DNA from: Candidatus Latescibacterota bacterium
Lineage (GTDB): Bacteria > Latescibacterota > UBA2968
DNA: 64,000 nt
Reading direction: 5' to 3'
Assembly (NCBI GenBank): GCA_022824945.1
Contig: JAJDYX010000039.1
Location: forward strand, 124,001 to 188,000
In this document: in pieces, positions 57,814-64,000 of the stretch
Layout of the letters: each line of letters starts with the position of its first letter
How positions within the stretch are numbered: the stretch's first letter is position 1
The notes under the pieces: model-generated
What the model was told of the DNA's origin: nothing
The model's input: the letters and a program-made list of their open reading frames with translations, nothing else
The model's database searches: none
Translations under genes and position numbers: made by a program

Positions 57814-60120
57814 ATGATCCCAACAGAAATCAAACGGACACATATCTTGGAAGCCCTGAAACGCATCAGCCGAGAGGGCGTTCCACCGCGGAGGATCAGC
57901 CGGGGGTATTGTCTGGTGAAAGCTGGGCATCATTTTCCTCCGAAGTACACCATTGCCTTGGCTCACGAGATAGCTACCGGAAAGTTTCTGTCCTCAAATG
58001 AGTTTTCAGGTGGCTCCGAGTCCAATGGTTTTCTCAAAACTCACGGCTTTGATGTGGTTGAGTGCAATTGCGGCTGTAGCCTTCAGTTAGGCTCAATCAC
58101 GTCCCCGTCTGGCTCATCCGTAAAGAAAATACCTGCGAATCCATCCACACGTCATTCTGAGCGGTGTCCAGACTGTAAGATACGAGTCCGTGAACTTCTG
58201 GAGCGTATATATGGGACGTGCCTGCAGAACCACAAGTTTTCTTGGTCAACACACCTCTCCTCCTATGCAGGAACCTCCATCTTCCCAGTTCTACGGAAAG
58301 TGGTAAAGGTCTTGGAATCATACCGGGGCTTCGACTTTGAAGATTTCGTAAGAGCCAAAACGGTGGCACCCTGTGACTTTTGGGTTCCTGACCCCGGTTT
58401 CATTGTGGAGTTCGATGAGAGCCAGCATTTTACAATTCCCCGGAAGTTGGTGCTTTCCGCGTACCCAAATGACCTCCTTGTGAGATTCTCCAGAGGTCGC
58501 TGGATTTCTCTATGTGAGAAGCACAATGCCAGGGACAACGATCCGCCTTACCGTGACGAGCAGCGGGCATGGTATGATACACTGAGAGACATTATCCCCT
58601 CACTTGAAGGACTTCAGCCAACTGTGAGAATATACGCCTCCGATTACGCCTGGTGTTCACTCAATCCCGATAACAGTAACGATCTGCAACAGTTCTCCGA
58701 CATTGCATTTCAGGGTGGTGCTCCAGCCCAACGGACGATGGTGAGAACCAATACTCACGTTGCTTCATCGCCATCCATCCTGCGGGTAGCCTTGGTCTTT
58801 CCTAAAGTAAAAAAGGGATCATCGCACGGTGTTCCACCGAGTGGAGAGGAATCCCAAAAATCCAACGTGCCCACTCTTGACTTATTCGCTGGCGAGGCCG
58901 TTGACTTCGTACTCTTTCCGGAAGGTTACATCTCCTCATCTGATCGTATGCGGATTGATCAGCTATCGAAGCTTGCATCGGACCTGGGTACTCCGTTGTT
59001 GGTCGGTGCGGTGGACAGTTGTGTTGACTCAACAGGTTGCATGGCCGACTGGCAAGTTCTACTTCGTTTTGATCCCGATGGTTCCTCGTCCCACCTATAT
59101 ACGAAACATTCCACAGCCGAAGCTGTCGCCTTTGAGAAGCCGGATTGGGAGCCAAACGTCATGCTCCCAACCTTCGAATTGAGTGGTGTGAGAGCCGGGG
59201 CGACCATTTGCCACGATCACTATTTGGGTCTGCTCCCGCGCTTTCTCGCTCAGCGCGGTGCCTATGTGTGGGTGAATCCAAGTTACGACAATGTTAAAGA
59301 TATCAAGTGGTCGTCGATCTTGCGCTTAAGGGCGGTAGAAAATCGCTTCTTCTCTCTTTGCACACTACATGACAACGTCAAAAAAAGGGAAAGGACCCAT
59401 CCCTTTGCTTTCTCTCCAGATGGAAATGAACTCTTGGGAAGAAAAGTGGGTTGCGCAGTTGTAAGGCCGCTATCGGAATGCAAGGATCCAGGAATATATG
59501 TAGTTGATCTCGATATGAGTACGATCGAAAAACCGCTGGACTGGTGCCTAATCCCGCGTGTCAAAAGGCGTCCTCGGCGAAGTGGTCCCAACGCAAAGCC
59601 TAAGCTTGTTAGGGCTACATTGGTGGAAGAACAACCTGCCATCTATGGGTGTTCAGGCTGGCAACAAATCAAGGAGCCTGGACAATCTGTTGAGACTGAT
59701 CATGGCTGTGTGTACGTAGGGATAGTAATGAAAGAACAGATTCTGGATGCGACTAAGTGCTTTCGCATTCTGGACCGTGCGAAGGATATGGGATGCACTC
59801 CGATCATCTGGAACGCTTGGGATGAACTTCCAACCGATTCGGCGTGCTTGGCAACGCTCATGATGGGCAGAGCAATTGAATGCTGTGCGCCAGTATTGGT
59901 CTCGGATAGAGTGGAGATTCATGAATTGATTGAATTATCTAATCGCAACAAAATTCCCGCTCGAAGGACTGTGGAAGCGTCCGGAGAGGTGATAGTGGAT
60001 ATTAGATATGCCTGGGGTCTGGAGAATGCGTTTAATATGGTCACCGACAACATTCCCTCTCAATATATGAAAGGGCGAGCATTGAACCGTTACCGGAGAC
60101 TTGCTAAATTACGTCCATAG
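57814..60120 (+). CDS. Putative defence fusion: ScoMcrA-like head, nuclease-like segment and nitrilase
   Basis: 768-residue protein. Residues 1-84 (MIPTEIKRTHILEALKRISR, YCLVKAGHHFPPKY, EFSGGSESNGFL) match the N-terminal head of ScoMcrA-type restriction enzymes, which occurs in antiviral proteins. C84, C86, C88 with C118 and C121 may bind zinc. Residues about 170-280 (PCDFWVPDPGFIVEFDESQH, then R and QRAWYD) look like a restriction-fold nuclease with D188 and E199. Residues about 320-570 form a nitrilase domain with the full triad E370 (FPEGY), K431 (YTKHS) and C466 (TICHDHY). The last 200 residues are unassigned. GAGAGGAGCT precedes the start. Whole-protein function is inferred, not shown. 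Confidence 0.75.
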   Translation: MIPTEIKRTHILEALKRISREGVPPRRISRGYCLVKAGHHFPPKYTIALAHEIATGKFLSSNEFSGGSESNGFLKTHGFDVVECNCGCSLQLGSITSPSGSSVKKIPANPSTRHSERCPDCKIRVRELLERIYGTCLQNHKFSWSTHLSSYAGTSIFPVLRKVVKVLESYRGFDFEDFVRAKTVAPCDFWVPDPGFIVEFDESQHFTIPRKLVLSAYPNDLLVRFSRGRWISLCEKHNARDNDPPYRDEQRAWYDTLRDIIPSLEGLQPTVRIYASDYAWCSLNPDNSNDLQQFSDIAFQGGAPAQRTMVRTNTHVASSPSILRVALVFPKVKKGSSHGVPPSGEESQKSNVPTLDLFAGEAVDFVLFPEGYISSSDRMRIDQLSKLASDLGTPLLVGAVDSCVDSTGCMADWQVLLRFDPDGSSSHLYTKHSTAEAVAFEKPDWEPNVMLPTFELSGVRAGATICHDHYLGLLPRFLAQRGAYVWVNPSYDNVKDIKWSSILRLRAVENRFFSLCTLHDNVKKRERTHPFAFSPDGNELLGRKVGCAVVRPLSECKDPGIYVVDLDMSTIEKPLDWCLIPRVKRRPRRSGPNAKPKLVRATLVEEQPAIYGCSGWQQIKEPGQSVETDHGCVYVGIVMKEQILDATKCFRILDRAKDMGCTPIIWNAWDELPTDSACLATLMMGRAIECCAPVLVSDRVEIHELIELSNRNKIPARRTVEASGEVIVDIRYAWGLENAFNMVTDNIPSQYMKGRALNRYRRLAKLRP

Positions 60121-60165
60121 GACAATAACCATGAGAACCATGAGTCTTTACCAAGGAGACATGAC

Positions 60166-60378
60166 ATGATTGCTGTCCATTTACCTTCTGAGATTGAGCA
60201 GCGTATTGCCGATCTTGCTGCCCGTACCGGGCGCACCAAGAATTTCTACATTGAGGAAGCTATTTTGGAATATCTGGATGAACTGGAAGAGAAATATCTG
60301 GCCTTAGATCGCCTGGAGAATCCCGGCAAGCGTTGGACTTTAGACGAGATGGAGCAAGGCATTGACATGGACCGTTGA
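60166..60378 (+). CDS. Ribbon-helix-helix antitoxin of a RelE/ParE-type pair
   Basis: 70-residue protein. VHLPSEIEQRIADLAARTGR with NFYIEEAILEYLDELEEKYL is a ribbon-helix-helix DNA-binding domain, and the acidic C-terminal part (RWTLDEMEQGIDMD) should wrap the toxin. AAGGAGACATGAC precedes the ATG. The toxin gene overlaps its end by 17 bp, which allows coupled translation and autoregulation. Confidence 0.9.
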   Translation: MIAVHLPSEIEQRIADLAARTGRTKNFYIEEAILEYLDELEEKYLALDRLENPGKRWTLDEMEQGIDMDR

Positions 60379-60628
60379 GTTTGATGATCGCGCCGCAAAA
60401 GATCTGCGCAAGTTGGATAAACAAGCCCAGCGCGATATCCTCCGCTATCTTCGTGAACGCATCGCCACCAATGAAGACCCACGCCGGTTTGGCAGACCTT
60501 TATCTGGAAATTTCGCTGGTCTATGGCGTTATCGAATTCGTGACTATCGCCTGATCTGCAATATTGAAGATGACCGATTAGTAGTACTGGTTTTGCATAC
60601 CGGTCATCGAAGGGATGTTTACGGTTAA
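60362..60628 (+). CDS. RelE/ParE-family toxin
   Basis: 88-residue protein with a TTG start inside the antitoxin gene. VEFDDRAAKDLRKLDKQAQR, RFGRPLSGNFAGLWRYRIRDYRLI and HTGHRRDVYG are the classic RelE-fold blocks; the late Arg, His and Tyr residues fit an mRNA-cleaving active site. With the preceding antitoxin it is a complete type II pair. It lies between the 768-residue gene and the methyltransferase gene. Confidence 0.92.
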   Translation: MTWTVEFDDRAAKDLRKLDKQAQRDILRYLRERIATNEDPRRFGRPLSGNFAGLWRYRIRDYRLICNIEDDRLVVLVLHTGHRRDVYG

Positions 60629-60651
60629 ATGAAACAGATCTCGGATAAAGT

Positions 60652-61785
60652 ATGATGCGAAATGATCTTAATGTGCCTCACACAGAAGGAATCAAATACG
60701 CGGGATCTAAGTTGAAGCTTCTTCCGCATATTTTGCAACTGGTCAAGAAGGTTGATGCTGAGACGGTTTTGGACGGGTTTTCGGGGACGACGAGGGTGTC
60801 GCAGGCGCTCGCGAGGCTGGGTTATACGGTTGTTTGCAATGATGTTGCGGTGTGGTCGAAGGTTTTTGGGATGTGTTATTTGCTGAATAAAAAGAGGCGA
60901 GAGGATTACCAACCGCTTATTGATCACCTCAATGCGCTTTCGCCTGTGGATGGGTGGTTCACGGAGCACTATGGAGGGCAGCCCAATAACGGATGTGCGA
61001 TACAGCGGGATGGGCGCAAGAAGCCGTGGCAAATACACAATACCCGCAAGTTAGACGCGATTCGGGAGAAGATTGACGCGCTGAAGCTCGATCCGGTTGA
61101 TGAGGCTGTGGCACTTACGAGTCTGATTTTGGCGCTGGATCGCGTGGATAGTAGTTTGGGGCATTTTGTTTCTTATCTGAAGGACTGGTCGCCGCGCTCT
61201 TATAAGGAGCTTGTGCTGAAGGTGCCAGATGTTTTTCGGTCATCTGGGGAACATCAGGTATTTCAAAGGGATATTTTTGATCTCGTTCCCGATATATCCG
61301 TTGATCTGGCGTATTTCGATCCGCCTTATGGATCGAATAACGAGAAGATGCCGCCGTCGCGGGTGCGATATGCTTCGTATTACCATGTGTGGACGAGTGT
61401 GATTTGTGCGGATAAACCGGCTCTTTTTGGGAGGGCCAATCGCCGCAGGGATACGTCGGATACTGTGGCGGCGTCTGTTTTTGAGGAGTTTCGGCGGGGT
61501 GATGGGGGGCGCTTTATCGCGGTTGAGGCGATTGAGAATTTGATCGCGGAGACGCGCGCGCGGTGGATTATTCTGTCGTACAGTTCTGGCGGGCGGGCGA
61601 CTGCCAGGGCGTTGAATGATGTGATGCGGCGCAATGGCGAGATAGTAGATGTGGTCGCGCTCAATTACAAGAAGAATGTGATGGCGGGGATGAAGTGGAC
61701 GAATGAATGGTTGAGGGATGCTGAGGAACTGAACCGGGAGTTTTTGTTTTTGCTGGAGAAGACAGATCGCGGATTGAGCGGATGA
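60652..61785 (+). CDS. DNA adenine-N6 methyltransferase (D12 class)
   Basis: 377-residue protein. Motif I is LDGFSGTTRVSQAL at residues 40-53, IKYAGSKLKLLPHI at 14-27 is the D12-class N-terminal block, and DPPYGS at 223-228 is the catalytic motif IV. It methylates adenine in a specific DNA sequence. No cognate restriction enzyme of the usual kind is adjacent; the Mrr-like gene and the 768-residue gene 1-4 kb upstream are candidates. It may equally be an orphan methyltransferase. The start has two adjacent ATGs (60652, 60655). Confidence 0.92.
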   Translation: MMRNDLNVPHTEGIKYAGSKLKLLPHILQLVKKVDAETVLDGFSGTTRVSQALARLGYTVVCNDVAVWSKVFGMCYLLNKKRREDYQPLIDHLNALSPVDGWFTEHYGGQPNNGCAIQRDGRKKPWQIHNTRKLDAIREKIDALKLDPVDEAVALTSLILALDRVDSSLGHFVSYLKDWSPRSYKELVLKVPDVFRSSGEHQVFQRDIFDLVPDISVDLAYFDPPYGSNNEKMPPSRVRYASYYHVWTSVICADKPALFGRANRRRDTSDTVAASVFEEFRRGDGGRFIAVEAIENLIAETRARWIILSYSSGGRATARALNDVMRRNGEIVDVVALNYKKNVMAGMKWTNEWLRDAEELNREFLFLLEKTDRGLSG

Positions 61786-61804
61786 AGGGATGAACGCGGA
61801 TTAA
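61786..61804 (+). repeat. Degenerate dispersed repeat
   Basis: AGGGATGAACGCGGATTAA right after the methyltransferase stop matches the core GGATGAACGC-GAT of the CGCAGATG repeat family. It is shorter than the other copies. Confidence 0.4.
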
Positions 61805-61871
61805 GGCGGCCAAATCGGTCAAATAGACATTAAGTAAACAATCAGTCCAAACCTATCACTCAGATTTTTTT

Positions 61872-62618
61872 ATGTCTCCAATTCTCTTTGAATACGGGCC
61901 AATTCGCATCGGCGTTTATGGCGTGATGCTCGCGGTTGGTTTGCTTTGTGCGTCGTGGGTGCTTAAGCGCGAGTTTCGGCGTCGCGGTCTTGATCCCACG
62001 CTGTCAGACCGCATTGCATTTGCCGCTGTGATCGGCGGTATTGTGGGGAGTAAAATTTTTCACGTTTTTGAGTATCCCCACGCTTTTGTGGCGGATCCTT
62101 TTGGTACGATTTTTTCTTCTGTGGGTTGGGCCTGGTATGGTGGGTTTTTAGGCGGGGCTGCGACAGTACTTTTCTGGCTTCGCCGATATAACGCGCTCGA
62201 TTGGCCCGCTGTGGATGCGATTGCGCCAGCTCTTGTGGTGGGGTACTTTTTTGGGCGAGGGGGATGTGAGCTGTCGGGCGATGGATGTTATGGTATTCCC
62301 ACGGATCTGCCCTGGGGCATGGCTTATCCCAATGGTCTTGTGCCCACGCTCGATTTTGTGCATCCGACGCCGATTTACGAGATGATTCAGATGGTTTGTA
62401 TTTTCGGGATTCTTTTGGCTTTGCGCGATCGTCTCAGACCCGGTAGGATTTTTGGTCTTTATCTCGTTTTGATGGCTGTTGCCCGCTTTTTTGTCGAGTT
62501 TGTGCGTCTCACGCCCGAGGTTTTTATGGGGCTTACGGTGCATCAATGGGTCAGTATTGGTCTTGTGGTTATAGGGGTTTATCTCATCCATCTGCGCCGG
62601 AGAAGGCCTCAGAATTGA
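61872..62618 (+). CDS. lgt: Prolipoprotein diacylglyceryl transferase
   Basis: 248-residue inner-membrane enzyme with about seven hydrophobic segments. It adds diacylglycerol to the lipobox Cys of prelipoproteins. The signature GRGGCELSGDGCYG is at residues 128-141, WAWYGGFLGG near 87-96 aligns with the conserved catalytic loop, and HPTPIYEM follows. It serves the many lipoproteins encoded in this window. The cysS gene follows after 34 bp. Confidence 0.94.
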   Translation: MSPILFEYGPIRIGVYGVMLAVGLLCASWVLKREFRRRGLDPTLSDRIAFAAVIGGIVGSKIFHVFEYPHAFVADPFGTIFSSVGWAWYGGFLGGAATVLFWLRRYNALDWPAVDAIAPALVVGYFFGRGGCELSGDGCYGIPTDLPWGMAYPNGLVPTLDFVHPTPIYEMIQMVCIFGILLALRDRLRPGRIFGLYLVLMAVARFFVEFVRLTPEVFMGLTVHQWVSIGLVVIGVYLIHLRRRRPQN

Positions 62619-62652
62619 CAAAATTATGATCTCGGTTTATTTTTGAACTCAC

Positions 62653-64000
62653 ATGGATATTCGATTTTACAATACGCTGACGAATCGCGAAGAAGTTTTT
62701 GAGCCGCTCGATCCTCCAAATGTGGCGATGTATTCCTGTGGTCCAACGGTGTACGATTTTGCCCATATCGGCAATTTCAAGTCTTTTTTGTTTTCCGATG
62801 TGCTCCGTCGCTTTCTCGATTTGGCCGGTTATAATGTTATCCATGTGATGAATATTACCGATGTGGGGCATATGACGGACGACGATGTGGCCGATGCGAC
62901 TGGCGAGGACAAAATCGCGGTGGCTGTGCGCAAGCTCAAGGAGGAAAAGAAGTCGGGCAAGTTGCCCGATGGTGCGATTTCTAATCCCGATGATCCGTTT
63001 GCGGTGGCGCAATATTTTACGGATGCTTTTGTCGAAGATGCGCGTTTGCTGGGTATTAAAGTGGCGCACGACTATCCGCGCAATATGCCGCGTCCCACGG
63101 AACATATCGATGCCATACAGGTGATGATTCAGAAGCTGTTGGACAAGGGCCACGCCTATGTTGCCGACGATGGTGTGGTTTATTTTAGTGTTGACTCGTT
63201 TCCCGGATACGGCCGTTTGTCGGGCAATGATCTCGATCAACTCATTGAGGGTTCTGGTGGCCGCGTGCTTGAAGAACACCAGGCGATCAAGCGCAATCCC
63301 GCTGATTTCTTTTTGTGGAAGTCCGATCCATCTCATATCATGAAATGGCCTTCTCCGTGGGGTGAGGGGTATCCGGGCTGGCACATCGAGTGTTCGGCTA
63401 TGGCGATGAAGATGCTGCGGCGCGAGGTTATCGATATTCACACTGGGGGTGAGGATAATATTTTTCCGCACCACGAATGCGAGATTGCTCAGTCGTGTTG
63501 TGCGACGGGGCATTCGCATTTTGCCAGGTACTGGATTCACTCGCGCTATTTAATGGCCGAAGGCGAGAAGATGTCCAAGAGCAAGGGCAATTTTTTTACG
63601 GTGCGCGATGTGCTCGAGGGCAAGGTGACCGGGCGTCCTGTTCATCCTTCGGTTTTGCGTTACGAACTCATTAAGACGCATTATCGCACGCAGACGAATT
63701 TTACGAAAAAGGGCGTTCGTGATTCGGCCAATGCCGTGCGAAGATTTCACGAGTTTGGGCAGGGGCTGGCCCAGGCGGCGAATGGCAATGTGACGGAGGT
63801 GGGCAACGATCATCCCGTTATTGCCGATTTTCTCAGTGCGCTGTCCAGCGATCTCAATATCAGTGCAGCACTTGCGGTTGTGCATAACTGGATGGGGCAA
63901 GAGGTAGATGACCCGTCCGAAGCGCTGGATGTGTTTGACAAGATCAATAGCGTGCTGGGGATTGCCGATCTTTCGGGATTGGTCAAGACTGATTCATCGG
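62653..64000 (+). CDS. cysS: Cysteinyl-tRNA synthetase, 3' end outside the window
   Basis: The frame is open from ATG 62653 to the last base (449 codons), so the C-terminal end is missing. It charges tRNA-Cys. C29 and the later GWHIECSAM block bind zinc, HIGN at 38-41 and KMSKS at 306-310 are the class I ATP-binding motifs, and [14 protein letters not shown] sequence ([17 protein letters not shown]) is typical. Residues about 95-115 ([20 protein letters not shown]) look like a small insertion. Confidence 0.96.
   Translation, partial: MDIRFYNTLTNREEVFEPLDPPNVAMYSCGPTVYDFAHIGNFKSFLFSDVLRRFLDLAGYNVIHVMNITDVGHMTDDDVADATGEDKIAVAVRKLKEEKKSGKLPDGAISNPDDPFAVAQYFTDAFVEDARLLGIKVAHDYPRNMPRPTEHIDAIQVMIQKLLDKGHAYVADDGVVYFSVDSFPGYGRLSGNDLDQLIEGSGGRVLEEHQAIKRNPADFFLWKSDPSHIMKWPSPWGEGYPGWHIECSAMAMKMLRREVIDIHTGGEDNIFPHHECEIAQSCCATGHSHFARYWIHSRYLMAEGEKMSKSKGNFFTVRDVLEGKVTGRPVHPSVLRYELIKTHYRTQTNFTKKGVRDSANAVRRFHEFGQGLAQAANGNVTEVGNDHPVIADFLSALSSDLNISAALAVVHNWMGQEVDDPSEALDVFDKINSVLGIADLSGLVKTDSS

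Noticed and set aside
1..64000. tRNA, rRNA or CRISPR arrays
   Set aside because: Gaps between genes are short, and none held a cloverleaf-like sequence or regularly spaced repeats on reading. A covariance-model scan would be needed to exclude small RNAs.

Overview
This 64 kb window reads as a piece of chromosome from an uncultured Gram-negative bacterium. There are many Sec and lipoprotein signals, an lgt gene, an RND efflux pump and a SusC/SusD outer-membrane pair. The SusC/SusD pair points to the FCB superphylum. The crowd of phytanoyl-CoA dioxygenase-like (PhyH) genes, sulfatases, enolase-superfamily enzymes, Gfo/Idh/MocA and TIM-barrel enzymes resembles Latescibacterota or Poribacteria genomes. 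That placement is an inference from gene content, not a phylogeny. Both ends cut through genes (DUF1501 at the left, cysS at the right). I saw no rRNA, tRNA or CRISPR array.

Layout. 1-4.8 kb: a DUF1501 gene and two tandem DUF1800 paralogues closed by a strong two-way terminator. 4.8-20.8 kb: a catabolic island with three sulfatases, eight of the window's nine PhyH-family oxygenases, an esterase, a cupin, a beta-hydroxyacid dehydrogenase and an SDR whose catalytic residues are replaced. 20.9-30.3 kb: small proteins, an orphan RND pump, SusD and SusC, and a methyltransferase. 30.3-34 kb: a branched-chain-amino-acid-type binding lipoprotein, DUF433, pyrE, a NUDIX hydrolase and a PmoA-like protein. 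34-49 kb: a second catabolic block (tandem hydrolase, uronate-dehydrogenase-like SDR, ninth PhyH, an unknown 607-aa protein, two enolase-superfamily enzymes, an M19 dipeptidase-like protein, a sugar isomerase-like protein, a TPP enzyme, an AAA/DUF4143 ATPase, a Gfo/Idh/MocA oxidoreductase, a STAS protein and an MFS transporter). 49.8-56 kb: a fourth sulfatase, signal peptidase I, a D-2-hydroxyacid dehydrogenase, an FG-GAP lipoprotein, and a cytochrome c / PCu(A)C / SCO1 copper-delivery operon. 56.1-61.8 kb: a defence-like island. 61.9-64 kb: housekeeping lgt and cysS.

The best candidate for an undescribed system is the 56.1-61.8 kb island. Its centre is a 768-residue protein that appears to join a ScoMcrA-like N-terminal head, a cysteine cluster, a restriction-fold-like nuclease segment and a complete nitrilase Glu-Lys-Cys triad. 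It sits beside an Mrr-like endonuclease gene with a stop at codon 6, an orphan antitoxin gene and a decayed copy of it, a RelE/ParE-type toxin pair and a D12-class adenine methyltransferase.

A second unexpected pattern occurs twice. A segment of about 0.9-1.1 kb that looks foreign lies between two direct copies of about 106 bp of host sequence, each pair roughly 91-92% identical (18972-20049 and 53319-54650). In the second case the insert has become fused to a copied lipoprotein signal peptide. Short dispersed repeats are also common; one supplies the first codons of the SCO1 gene.
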